A stretch of 64,000 nt of DNA from BOG-908 sp965199235 (GTDB lineage Bacteria > Pseudomonadota > Alphaproteobacteria > Acetobacterales > Acetobacteraceae), in NCBI GenBank assembly GCA_965199235.1, contig CBDAQU010000002.1, forward strand, positions 1,240,001 through 1,304,000, in the 5' to 3' direction. Every line of letters starts with the position of its first letter. The stretch's first letter is position 1. Position numbers and translations under genes: made by a program. Below, one piece after another: positions 1-7,873 of this stretch. The notes below the pieces were generated by a model. The model was given only the letters and a program-made list of their open reading frames with translations, was not told the origin of the DNA and made no database searches.

Positions 1-174
1 GGTGAGCGAGAGCATGCTGACCGCGATCTCCTCCTGATCCATGAAGCCGAGGAGCTGCTCCGGCGACCACTCCGGCGCGCTCCAGCCGGAGGGATCGCCG
101 CCATGTTCGGGCAGGTCGCGAGCCCAGAACGGCGGCACGAGATGGGTATGAATATCGATACGGTTCGCGCTCAT
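1..174 (-). CDS. Amidohydrolase-family protein (ACMSD/decarboxylase-like), N-terminal 58 residues
   Basis: The reading frame starts at ATG 174-172 and runs off the left edge, so only 58 residues are visible. They open MSANRIDIHTHLVPPFW, where H-x-H after a short beta strand is the first metal-binding motif of the amidohydrolase superfamily (aminocarboxymuconate-semialdehyde decarboxylase branch). EQLLGFMDQEEI with AVSMLSL is also typical of that branch (a mobile helix, then a statement-like strand). Function cannot be fixed from the N-terminus. A second, complete member of the superfamily lies at 6282-7235, so related aromatic-acid chemistry is plausible. Family call is by motif only. Confidence 0.75.
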   Translation of the reverse strand, partial: MSANRIDIHTHLVPPFWARDLPEHGGDPSGWSAPEWSPEQLLGFMDQEEIAVSMLSLT

Positions 175-436
175 TGCAGGGTCTCCATGTAGCTCTCAGG
201 TCTCCGCAGCGATCGCCACGCGCGGCGGATCGACGGCTGGCCGGCCGTCCCCGGAGGACCCGCTTATATCTGGACCAGTCGTTCCTAATTACAAGTCTGT
301 CGATATTGGACCGGTGCGAATGCGCCTGAAGCAACCGCGCGTGGCCGCGGAGACATCAAGGGCTTTCCAGTGGCGCTGCGGCACCCACCGATGGTGCCGC
401 GAGCCGAGGGCCGGTCGAGCCGGATAACCGGATGCG

Positions 437-1043
437 TTAATTGAGCGCCATGGCGTCCCACATGGCCATCACCTGTTTTATGGCCGCGTCAAGCTGCTGG
501 ATCGGAACCCCGTCGCGTGCCTGGGTGGAAAGGCCGACGAGATAGCCGTCCAACAGCGTCGCCATCGCGTCGGCGTCGGCCTGGATGGGAAGACCGCCGT
601 GCTCGACCGCGCGACGGACGCAGGCGGCGAGCGCCGCCCGGTTGGCGTTACGCTCAGCGGCGAGAAGCGCCTGCAGGTGGCTGTTCTCCGGCGCTGAGAT
701 CAGGGTCGACAGCACGACCAGGCACCCGGCGAGGTGGAACGGATCGGTCTGCATACGCGCCGACCCGCGCAGAGCCCGCTCTACCGCGTCGCGAGGCGAC
801 ACGGCCGGGTCGTAGAAGCTTGCCACCACTTGTCCATGGGTGTCGAGGTATCGTCGTACAGCCTCGCGGAACAGTGCTCCTTGGAAGTAAACGCGGCGTA
901 GAAGCTGGCGGACGACAGTCCGCCCATTGCCGCCTTTAGCTGAAAGAGCGAGGTGGCTTCGTAGCCATGCTCCCAGAACAGGTGCATGCCGCCTCTAGCG
1001 CCGCCATACGATCGAAGCCGCGAGGGCGTCCGCTTCGCGCCAT
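437..1043 (-). pseudogene. TetR/AcrR family regulator broken by two frameshifts
   Basis: Joining three frames gives one normal TetR protein of about 200 residues. ATG 1043 begins MARSGRPRGFDRMAALEAA, the frame shifts near 988 into MHLFWEHGYEATS (HTH), and shifts again near 877 (SFYAAFTSKE to ALFREAVRRYLDTHG). It then runs through the ligand-binding domain to a stop at 437. Each break is explained by one missing base. The HTH part (G-Y-E-A-T-S...G-L-S-S-A-S-F-Y) is the classical TetR recognition region. Recent inactivation is likely because no other stops have accumulated; sequencing error is the alternative. It lies upstream of the amidohydrolase and in the same direction. Confidence 0.85.
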
Positions 1044-1533
1044 GTCAAGTCCCTGCCGTCAAGCTTGGCATATCGGACCGAGGCTGCAGCTTGACCACCA
1101 AGGCGACAACCGACGCTCGCACCTGCTGTTCTCGATCGACGGTGGTGCACTGTTGGCGCCGAGCTTCCAACGACATCCCAAGCTGCAGACGTCAGCCTGT
1201 AACGAACTTAACCGACTACCCTCGGGACGCCAAAGGGGCGATGCCGCCCATGCGCAGCCGAAAACTAACAGTTCACGGATTCATTGTGGACGAATGACCC
1301 ATATGTCAGCCGCCGGGCGGCGGAGTCACGTGGAAGCGTCGGCGGAGCGTGGATGCCTTTGTCGAAGTGAAGGTAACATGGCTCTGACCCCGCAGCGGTT
1401 CGAGGCGGAGGCGTTCGAAATCGCCAAAGCCACCCAATACGGCCTGGGCTCCAGCATGGGTCCGGGGAGCAACGGAACGGAAAATGTGTGTAAGCGCATA
1501 AAGCGAGAGCGGCAGAGCTTGCCCGGGCCTGGA
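1044..1533. other. Intergenic stretch with a possible aldehyde dehydrogenase crumb
   Basis: No complete gene is convincing here. On the plus strand near 1400-1470 one frame reads EAFEIAKATQYGLGSS. This resembles the aldehyde dehydrogenase segment in which E-A-x-x-I-A-N-x-T-x-Y-G-L-x-x precedes the C-terminal domain, but the similarity fades at once on both sides. The longest open frame (967-1608, plus) otherwise has low-complexity, arginine-rich content and overlaps the TetR pseudogene. I read this as decayed sequence. Confidence 0.35.
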
Positions 1534-2100
1534 TCATCCGCGAGTTGCCGCGGGTCTTGGACCGGCGTGGCTCCCGCCCGCCGTATAGGCATCAAGGAAG
1601 TCCTCTGATGCGATCCTGTCGGCCAAGCTCCTAAGCTTTTCCGTCGAGGCAACTCCGAGAGCCGCTTCAACCCGGCTGTTGGCGTCTATCCACAATCCGA
1701 GCATCTGCTTGTGCCGCGCTTTACCCAGCGAGGTCATGACGCTGCGCTTCACCCGCCGGTCTTGATCATCCTGGCGAACCTCGACGAGGCCATCGCGGAC
1801 CAAGGGGCGCAGGGCGTGGGTCAGGGCTGAAATCCGGATTGCCAATCGGTCGGCCAGAACCCCCAACGTTGGCCCAGCTTCGCCGTGGAATGCACTCAGC
1901 GCGTCGATCTGCGCCAGCAGGAGGGCTTGCGATGACGTGAGGCCGGTTGGGGCAATCGCCTCGTCATACAACTGTCCAAGCCGCCGCGCAGCGCGCCGGA
2001 GGGACGTGTGGGTGCAAACGAGCTCGGCTGGCGCCAAGAGTGGCTCGACGTCGGATCGGGCGTCAGCTTTGGCCGTTGGCGACGCCTTTGCTTTTGCCAT
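1534..2100 (-). CDS. MarR family transcriptional regulator
   Basis: A 188-residue protein beginning MAKAKASPTAKADARSD (ATG 2100-2098). The frame stays open 22 codons upstream, but that part is not protein-like. The centre has the MarR winged helix: LTSSQALLLAQIDAL, then LGVLADRLAIRISALTHALR (recognition helix), then LVRDGLVEVRQDDQDRRVKR, the wing with the family D-x-R-R-x-K motif. Marks of the family are the TSLGKARHKQM helix and a C-terminal dimerisation helix. It is divergent from the SDR gene at 2189, and the palindrome at 2155-2174 lies between them, so autoregulation plus control of the SDR is likely (inference). Ligand unknown. Confidence 0.88.
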   Translation of the reverse strand: MAKAKASPTAKADARSDVEPLLAPAELVCTHTSLRRAARRLGQLYDEAIAPTGLTSSQALLLAQIDALSAFHGEAGPTLGVLADRLAIRISALTHALRPLVRDGLVEVRQDDQDRRVKRSVMTSLGKARHKQMLGLWIDANSRVEAALGVASTEKLRSLADRIASEDFLDAYTAGGSHAGPRPAATRG

Positions 2101-2154
2101 TCCGATAAAATAGTTGAGTGCCGTACCATTGCAAAGAGGGTTTGGCGAAGCTAT

Positions 2155-2174
2155 TTGGTTGAGCACTCAATCAA
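2155..2174. promoter_or_regulatory. Palindromic operator between MarR and SDR genes
   Basis: TTGGTTGAGCACTCAATCAA has two arms that pair at 9 of 10 positions (TTG-G-TTGAG / CTCAA-T-CAA around a central CA). Size, A/T-rich halves and position fit a MarR dimer site. It sits 14 bp before the GTG start of the SDR gene and 54 bp before the MarR start, so bound protein would block SDR transcription or its initiation. A lone TTGAG half-site occurs at 2114-2118. Binding is inferred. Confidence 0.6.
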
Positions 2175-2188
2175 TAGGGAATGCCACC

Positions 2189-3010
2189 GTGTCATCCAGT
2201 TCCAGCAACAAGCCCGTCGCCGTCGTCACCGGAGCGTCCTCGGGCATTGGCGCCGTGTATGCCGAACGCCTCGCGGCACGCGGCTTCGACCTTGTTCTCG
2301 TGGCCCGACGCACGGAGCGTCTGCAGGCCCTTTCGGCAAAGGTGTCGCGGGCTCATGGTGCCAAGGTCGAAGTGATTGATGCCGACCTGACGAAGGAGGC
2401 GGATTTGGAGCGGGTCGAGGGCGTCCTTGCCACCAACCCCCGTGTTGCCATGCTCGTGAACAACGCCGGCAACGGCAAGCTCGGCTCTACAGTGGACATG
2501 TCCGCCGAAGACACGGCTTCCACGATCGCGCTCAACATCACCGCGCTGACACGCCTCACCCGTGCGGTCCTGCCGGCGTTCCTCTCGCGGAACGCGGGCG
2601 CGATTATCAACATCGCCTCGGTCATGGCACTGCACTCGCTCGCCATCACCTCGCTCTACAGTGGCACAAAAGGCTTCGTGCTGAACTTCAGCCGCGGCCT
2701 GCAGGAGGAGCTGGCCGGGACCGGCGTGACGCTGCAGGTCGTGCTTCCTGCAGGTGTGGCGACCGAGTTTTATGACCACGCCGGCATACCACTTTCCTCG
2801 TTTGATCCGGCAGCCGTCATGACCACTGAAAACATGGTCGACGCCGCACTTGCAGGCTTCGACCAGGGTGAGGCCGTCACGCTGCCATCCGTCCATGACA
2901 ACAGCCTATGGGACACCTACGATTCTACCCGTGCCGCGCTGTTTGGCGCCACGCAGACCGGCATCCCCGCTCCGCGCTACCAAGCGGCCGCACGAGACCG
3001 AGCTGCCTAG
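2189..3010 (+). CDS. Short-chain dehydrogenase/reductase
   Basis: A 273-residue classical SDR. GTG 2189 is preferred because AGGGA lies 8-12 bases upstream and the protein then starts with the usual short lead into VAVVTGASSGIG, the T-G-x-x-x-G-x-G dinucleotide-binding motif. Next come VNNAGNGKLG (N-N-A-G), INIASV (catalytic Ser region) and YSGTKGFV (Y-x-x-x-K). R42-R43-type residues after the second strand (VARRTERL) suggest NADP(H). Substrate is unknown. The gene is divergent from a MarR regulator and likely under its control through 2155-2174. Confidence 0.9.
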   Translation: MSSSSSNKPVAVVTGASSGIGAVYAERLAARGFDLVLVARRTERLQALSAKVSRAHGAKVEVIDADLTKEADLERVEGVLATNPRVAMLVNNAGNGKLGSTVDMSAEDTASTIALNITALTRLTRAVLPAFLSRNAGAIINIASVMALHSLAITSLYSGTKGFVLNFSRGLQEELAGTGVTLQVVLPAGVATEFYDHAGIPLSSFDPAAVMTTENMVDAALAGFDQGEAVTLPSVHDNSLWDTYDSTRAALFGATQTGIPAPRYQAAARDRAA

Positions 3011-3188
3011 GCACGTCGAGCTGTCTTGAGTTGGCCAGGCGTGACGGCAAAATTGTGATTGGCGTCATCGCCTGCCTAGACATCAGCGAGGCTGTTGGAC
3101 CCTCGTTTTTATGCGGCAAACCCTGTCGGATTGCTGCACTGTGCGGGAACCCTGGATTTGAGGTTTTCCGCACCTGCTGGTCGGCTAT

Positions 3189-3459
3189 ATGCGGGTCTCG
3201 TCGGACGGCGACCGCCAAACCACGGCCCTGCAGCGCGACGTGCTCTCCCTGGGCGCCACGTCAACGCCGGGGCTGCACGGGTTGGCCGCGGACGAGAGCA
3301 AAACCGGCAGTTCGTGGCCGCGATGGAGGCGGCGACCCCGCTCGGGCGCATGGACAACCCGACGAGATCGCCGCGGCAGCGCTGTTCCTCGCCTCTGACG
3401 AGAGCAGTTTCGTGAACGGCAGCGAACTCTTCGTCGACGGCGGCTCGGCGCAGGTATGA
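3189..3459 (+). pseudogene. Chimeric remnant: serine resolvase N-terminus joined to an SDR C-terminus
   Basis: From 3189 one frame reads MRVSSDGDRQTTALQRDVL, the catalytic start (Y-x-R-V-S) of Tn3-type resolvases, which loses similarity after about 35 residues. Near 3310 the sequence becomes the end of a different protein: FVAAMEAATPLGRM, a frame change near 3358, then PDEIAAAALFLASDES and FVNGSELFVDGGSAQV, the standard C-terminus of SDR enzymes. No intact start or active site remains for either gene. The junction implies deletion between a mobile element and an SDR gene. Confidence 0.75.
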
Positions 3460-3619
3460 CGTCGCACTGTCCGAGTTTTAAAATGGACACACAGGTGTTG
3501 AGTTGCACCTAGAACTGACCCACGTTCGGGCGAAATTTCCACCGAGATTTGACCCATGTTTTGACCTTGCCCTGGCTGTTTCAGCGGGGGTCACGGGAGC
3601 GATAGGCATAGAGTTACTG

Positions 3620-4111
3620 AGTGTGATCCGTCGTTGGGCGCTACGGGACCAGCTTTCGATCCGTGAGATTGCCCGAAGGACTGGGCTATCGCGGAACACC
3701 ATCCGCAAATACGTGCGCGGGGACGTGGTGGAGCCCGCGTTCAAGCTGCCTGAGCGGCCCAGCAAGCTGGACGCATTCGCCGCTAAGCTGTCGAGCTGGC
3801 TCAAGCTGGAGAGCGGCCGACCGCGCAAGCAGAGGCGGACGGTCAAGCAGTTGCATGCGGACCTTGTGGCACTCGGGTTCGAGGGGTCGTATGGCCGTGT
3901 GGCGGCGTTTGCCCGCAGCTGGAAGGAGCACCGGCAGCGGGAGCAGCAGACGGCCGGCCGCGACACGTTCGTTCCCATTATATCCAGCCGGGCGAGGCCT
4001 TTCAGTTCGACTGGAGCGAGGATTGGGCGGCCATCGGCGGCGAGCGGCTGAAGCTGCAGGCTGCGCATTTCAAGCTGTTCTAAAGCCGCGCCCTCCTTGT
4101 CCGGGCCTAGC
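3620..4111 (+). pseudogene. IS21-family transposase (IstA) remnant
   Basis: The segment reads LLSVIRRWALRDQLSIREIARRTG..SRNTIRKYVRGDVVEP, the N-terminal helix-turn-helix of IstA. Similarity continues through TVKQLHADLVALGFEGSYGRV and FARSWKEHR. Near 3975 the frame shifts into QPGEAFQFDWSEDWA (start of the DDE region, first Asp visible), and an in-frame TAA follows at FKLF near 4081. The rest of istA and all of istB are absent, so the element is dead. Matching IS21 ends were not seen. Confidence 0.85.
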
Positions 4112-4244
4112 GGCGCCAACGAACCTCCCTCCCGCTTAACGTGGCTTTCGCTGTCAACGATGTTGTTACTGCGTCAGCCGCACAAAAGCGAAAAGCGTCC
4201 GGACCCATGAAGCAACCCCGTAGAACTCCAGACGCTCCCGAATC

Positions 4245-5111
4245 ATGGAAGCTCTGACTCAGCTCCTCTCCACTCTCGGCACGCCGATGCTGCTCAAGCG
4301 CATCGAAGCTGGCGATCGCCTCCGCGCAGCCGTCGCTCGCTGGCGATTCCATGGCGCAATCGTGAACGTTGACGCATCCGACGCGGCACGAGTAGTGATG
4401 TGCCTCTCCGGCGCACAAACAGTGCGATGGAACCTTGAAGGCGCCTCCGCAACGCGACGGATCGATGCAGGAAGCATCTCGGTGATGTCGCCCAGCGAGC
4501 CGCCGGGTGTCATGATCCAGGGTTACGTTGATGTCGTCCAGGTTCTTTTGACTCCGGCCTTCATCATGGATGCGACCGATAATGCTGGCAATCGCATGCG
4601 TTCCTCCTTCGATACGCCGCGGCACGCGTTACGGCGACCGATGCTACAGGCCCTCGTCGCCGCCTCGAGGGACGAGCCCGACGGCGGGCTCTACCTCGAC
4701 TCAATCGTTCATGGGCTGGCCCGGCAATTGGCAAATGCCGCGCCTGAGCCGACAGGATTGCCATCCGGAGGTCTTTCACCTTCAGGTCGCCGGCGAGTCA
4801 CTAATCTGATCCAAGACCGGCTAGATCATGTGCCGGAAGAGCCGCCCGGTCTGTGCGACTTGGCGGAGGCTGCCGGCTTGAGCGTACATCACTTCATCAA
4901 AGCCTTCCGCCAGAGCATGGGGATCACGCCCTACGCCTATGCGCTGCAATGCCGGATGCAAAGGTCCATGCGCCTACTCGCACAGCCAGCAATGACCGTC
5001 GCCCAAACCGCGAGCCAGACCGGCTTTGGTTCGCCCGCCCACTTTGTATCCAGCTTCCGGCGCCACAATGGCATCACGCCAGGCGCTTTCCGAACTGCCA
5101 TGCTTGGCTGA
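4245..5111 (+). CDS. AraC family transcriptional regulator
   Basis: 288 residues. The C-terminal ~100 residues hold two helix-turn-helix units: LCDLAEAAGLSVHHFIKAFR with GITPYAYALQCRMQRSMRLL, then VAQTASQTGFGSPAHFVSSFRR with GITPGAFR, the signature of the AraC DNA-binding domain. The N-terminal ~170 residues form a cupin-like sensor of unknown ligand. It stands directly upstream of, and in line with, the DAPG-hydrolase-like gene (77-bp gap), so it probably activates that operon in response to its substrate (inference). Start ATG 4245 has only a weak ribosome site. Confidence 0.9.
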   Translation: MEALTQLLSTLGTPMLLKRIEAGDRLRAAVARWRFHGAIVNVDASDAARVVMCLSGAQTVRWNLEGASATRRIDAGSISVMSPSEPPGVMIQGYVDVVQVLLTPAFIMDATDNAGNRMRSSFDTPRHALRRPMLQALVAASRDEPDGGLYLDSIVHGLARQLANAAPEPTGLPSGGLSPSGRRRVTNLIQDRLDHVPEEPPGLCDLAEAAGLSVHHFIKAFRQSMGITPYAYALQCRMQRSMRLLAQPAMTVAQTASQTGFGSPAHFVSSFRRHNGITPGAFRTAMLG

Positions 5112-5188
5112 CGAATACCGCTATTATCTGATACCGCCTTGTCGACGTGCCGACCAAATACGGTGGCAGACTTCAACGAGGGATTGCA

Positions 5189-6076
5189 ATGGGACCGAGC
5201 CTGACGACCGCGCGCGTGCCAGTCACCTACGTTCCGATTTCCATGCAGAAGCAGCTCGCCGCGAACCGGCGCGCAATTGGCGGAAAACCGTATGAGCCGT
5301 TCTTTCTTCCGGAGATCGAGGTTCCGGCTGCAGCGGCGAAAGCGCTTCGTGCCGGACCCATGCCGAGCGAGCAGACCCTCACGCCAAGCATCGCAGACCT
5401 GGCTCGTCTAATCGATCGTGTCCCAGACTTTCCGGACTACGGCTACGCCCTCCTGGACGGCCCTACGGCCTATGCGCAGAGCCGGGTCGTCATGCCCGGT
5501 GTCACGACCGCGCAGTTCGAGTGGTGGTTCACTTGGCACCCGATCGAAAAAGAGCGCTACATGCTGTGGTTTCCACAGGCGCACGTCGACAACTCGGTGG
5601 TAGACCCGGCGCGGTTGGCGGATACGACGCTGTGTTTTGCCGAGCGTCTCTACAACAATCCTAACGCGATCGACGAGTATATAGGCCCGACCTCGCTCAA
5701 GATCGTCATCCATTTCGCGCCGCCCGAAACGCTCGGTCTGGACGAAGTATCGTTGCGGCGGGCGGGGTTCACCACCAGTGCCAGCGGTACCATTCGCGTT
5801 GCCGAGGCATCTGACACCACCTTCATGCTCATGCTGCATCTCGCGCGCGATACGCCCGCAGGTATGGAGCTTATCAGCCGTTACTGGATAGGCGCACATC
5901 CCGAGTTCGTCCGATTTCCCGGTGGCGGAAACGGGCCGGCTCTGCTCTCCAGGATGGGCATGGATGCCGAAGCTGTGGAGCGACTGGCTTACGAGATGGC
6001 CGTCCACGACATGACCGAGTTTGCGCAGCTCGGGCGCATCTTGCCCGACTTGTTCGCGGCATTCGGACACACATGA
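5189..6076 (+). CDS. DAPG hydrolase (PhlG)-like enzyme
   Basis: 295 residues starting at ATG 5189, chosen over the ATG at 5147 because GAGGGA lies 5 bases upstream. The central part FEWWFTWHPIEKERYMLWFP followed by QAHVD matches the conserved core of PhlG-type 2,4-diacetylphloroglucinol hydrolases. These are zinc enzymes of a Bet v1-like fold that cleave a C-C bond to release acetate from acylated phenols. Other conserved-looking stretches are IVIHFAPPE and HDMTEFAQLGRILPDLFA. No signal peptide, so cytoplasmic. The stop overlaps the XapX start (ATGA). The downstream decarboxylase-like gene supports a role in acyl-phenol breakdown, but the true substrate is unknown. Confidence 0.75.
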   Translation: MGPSLTTARVPVTYVPISMQKQLAANRRAIGGKPYEPFFLPEIEVPAAAAKALRAGPMPSEQTLTPSIADLARLIDRVPDFPDYGYALLDGPTAYAQSRVVMPGVTTAQFEWWFTWHPIEKERYMLWFPQAHVDNSVVDPARLADTTLCFAERLYNNPNAIDEYIGPTSLKIVIHFAPPETLGLDEVSLRRAGFTTSASGTIRVAEASDTTFMLMLHLARDTPAGMELISRYWIGAHPEFVRFPGGGNGPALLSRMGMDAEAVERLAYEMAVHDMTEFAQLGRILPDLFAAFGHT

Positions 6077-6240
6077 AGGTGATCTACGTCATGTCTTTGG
6101 CGGCGGGGCTTATCGTTGGCGGCACTTACGCGCTGATCGGCGTGAAGTCTCCAGCCCCGCCTTTCGCCGCGCTGCTTGGCTTGCTGGGAATGCTGGCAGG
6201 CGAGCATGCCATCACCGTGTTTTTTGCCGCGAAACCCTGA
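6073..6240 (+). CDS. XapX domain small membrane protein
   Basis: A 55-residue protein, ATG 6073 overlapping the preceding TGA. It reads MKVIYVMSLAAGLIVGGTYA, then LIGVKSPAPPFAALLGLLGMLAGEHAI. Two hydrophobic helices around the S-P-A-P-P turn are the XapX signature. XapX proteins are uncharacterised two-helix membrane proteins often found beside hydrolase or decarboxylase genes. Here it is translationally coupled to the DAPG-hydrolase-like gene and followed by the amidohydrolase, so a role in transport or membrane anchoring of this pathway is possible (inference). Confidence 0.85.
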   Translation: MKVIYVMSLAAGLIVGGTYALIGVKSPAPPFAALLGLLGMLAGEHAITVFFAAKP

Positions 6241-6281
6241 GGTTTCGCCTCTTACAAGCCTACATGGAAAGGACCTCCTCG

Positions 6282-7235
6282 ATGCGCATCGCACTCGAAG
6301 AACACTTCATCATCGACGAACCCGCGCATGTAGAGCGCTGGCTGTCTCTTATCCCAACTGTGCCGAAGGAGATAACAGAAAAAATTAAGCGCCCGCTCTG
6401 CGATATCGGCGAGGCCCGCATCGCGGCGATGGCGGAGGCTGACATCGACTTCGCAGTGCTGTCGAATGTCGCCAGCGTACAGGGGGCTCTTGATGCTGCG
6501 ACAGCGTTAACACTTGCGCAACAGGCGAATGACCGTCTGGCAACAGCCGTACAGGCGCATCCCGATCACTTCGCAGGCTTCGCCTCGGTGCCGCTACAGG
6601 ATCCAAACGCAGGTGCCGACGAGTTTGAACGAGCCGTGCGCGATCTCGGGATGAAGGGCGCGATGATCATCGGTCAGACCGACGGTTGCTACCTCGACGA
6701 TGATCGGTTCGCTCCTCTCTGGGAGCGCGCGGAAGCGCTCGATGCGCCGATCTACCTCCACGCCGCGGATGCCGCCGTTATGCCCGTGACCTATGCCGGA
6801 CGCCCCGAGCTTGATTATGCGACGTGGAGCTGGACGGCTGAGACGGCCGCGCACACGCTGCGCATCATCTTCGGCGGCGTGTTCGACCGCTTCCCGAAGG
6901 CGACACTGCTGCTCGGGCACATGGGTGAAACGCTGCCGTACCTTCTCTGGCGCCTCGACAAGCGCGCGCAGGCCTTCACGGAAGGCAAGGCGACCAAGCC
7001 GTCAGAGGTATTCCGTCGCAACATCGCCATCACAACCGCTGGAACGTTCTCGGACGAACCACTCGCATGCGCGCTCAAAGCCCTTGGCGAGGACTCCGTC
7101 ATGTTCTCCGTCGACCACCCGTTCGAGGACATGAAGGAGGCAAGCACCTGGCTGGACGCCGCCCTGGTTTCCGAAGCCGTGCGCGAGAAAGTCTCTGCGG
7201 GAAACGCCAAACGTATCCTCAAGCTTCGCGGTTAA
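6282..7235 (+). CDS. Amidohydrolase, 2,6-dihydroxybenzoate (gamma-resorcylate) decarboxylase-like
   Basis: 317 residues starting MRIALEEHFIIDEP (ATG 6282, AAGGA about 8 bases upstream). The E6-x-H8 pair, H160 in YLHAAD, H213 in LLGHMGETLPY and D278 in SVDHPFED match the metal ligands and active-site residues of gamma-resorcylate decarboxylase and related non-oxidative aromatic acid decarboxylases. Length fits the family. It is the third gene of the probable operon after the PhlG-like hydrolase and XapX. It may decarboxylate the aromatic acid formed or fed into this route, or act as a hydrolase. Reaction inferred from residues. Confidence 0.82.
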   Translation: MRIALEEHFIIDEPAHVERWLSLIPTVPKEITEKIKRPLCDIGEARIAAMAEADIDFAVLSNVASVQGALDAATALTLAQQANDRLATAVQAHPDHFAGFASVPLQDPNAGADEFERAVRDLGMKGAMIIGQTDGCYLDDDRFAPLWERAEALDAPIYLHAADAAVMPVTYAGRPELDYATWSWTAETAAHTLRIIFGGVFDRFPKATLLLGHMGETLPYLLWRLDKRAQAFTEGKATKPSEVFRRNIAITTAGTFSDEPLACALKALGEDSVMFSVDHPFEDMKEASTWLDAALVSEAVREKVSAGNAKRILKLRG

Positions 7236-7361
7236 CCCGACAAACGCTCCCGACCATCTCCAGCGCCGCGCCGCTGGCTGGCTAGAGGACATGAACAGGC
7301 GGCATTGATGACGAGTAACGATGCCCAAACGGTCGTTACTAGGAGCGCTGTCTTCGGCCGG

Positions 7362-7470
7362 TATGGTCAAGCCGACGGGGTGGACAGGATCTCCGACGCG
7401 CTCGAGGGGCTGAAGGCGGCAATCCGCCGTGTGCTGGGCTGCACCTGGCAACGTTGCCGCATGCACTGGA
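7362..7470 (+). pseudogene. IS256-family (mutator) transposase fragment
   Basis: One frame reads DGVDRISDALEGLKAAIRRV then LGCTWQRCRMHW. This is the IS256 transposase segment in which G-L-x-A-A-I precedes the W-Q-R-C-x-x-H-x-x-R motif. The frame is cut at HWM exactly where inverted-repeat element copy 1 begins, and the matching rest is not found on its far side. So this is a remnant, probably interrupted or truncated by that insertion. Confidence 0.75.
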
Positions 7471-7658
7471 TGTAAATCAGCACCCAAGTGGGACCCCCTC
7501 TATATGCGACTTAAGCTCCTGTAATCGTTTGCTGAAATTCATTCGGGGTAGGGTCCCGATATGTGCCGATCGGAACCCCACCCATCCGGCGCATAAGATT
7601 GTGTCATCATAGGTTAGCTGGAGTTTCGACAGGGGTCCCACTTGGGTGCTGATCCACA
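7471..7658. mobile_element. Inverted-repeat miniature element, copy 1
   Basis: 188 bp with terminal inverted repeats. The left end reads TGTAAATCAGCACCCAAGTG (consensus TGTGAATCAGCACCCAAGTG), and the right end ends CACTTGGGTGCTGATCCACA. It carries no gene. Its central palindrome is partly lost (GGGTCCCGAT against ATCGGAACCCC). The sequence near 7590-7605 (CATCCGGCGCATAAGATTG) places it in the same subfamily as copy 4. It interrupts the IS256 fragment. A non-autonomous transposable element is inferred from the four-copy pattern. Confidence 0.85.
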
Positions 7659-7873
7659 CTCGCTCAAAACCGGCCGGTCCGCTTCGGCCAATTCTCGACG
7701 GTGACGGTCTTCCTGCGAGCGCCGCCTCTGTGGTGAGCGGATCCCTCTCGCCACCGGGCGTTCGCCGCTCGCCCGGGATCAGGCGTCTTCAGCAAGAGGA
7801 AGCGCCAGTCACGATCTATTCATGCGGTAGTTCTTGATACAGAGTGGCGTGGCGCGTGGCCGCACCGCCCTGG

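Noticed and set aside
967..1608. A 213-codon plus-strand frame after the TetR pseudogene
   Set aside because: Arginine/serine-rich, overlaps two supported regulators on the other strand; only a 16-residue aldehyde-dehydrogenase-like piece is suggestive.
3620..4111. The IS21 remnant as the parent of the miniature elements
   Set aside because: No shared terminal sequence between the IS21 remnant and the element ends could be seen in this window.
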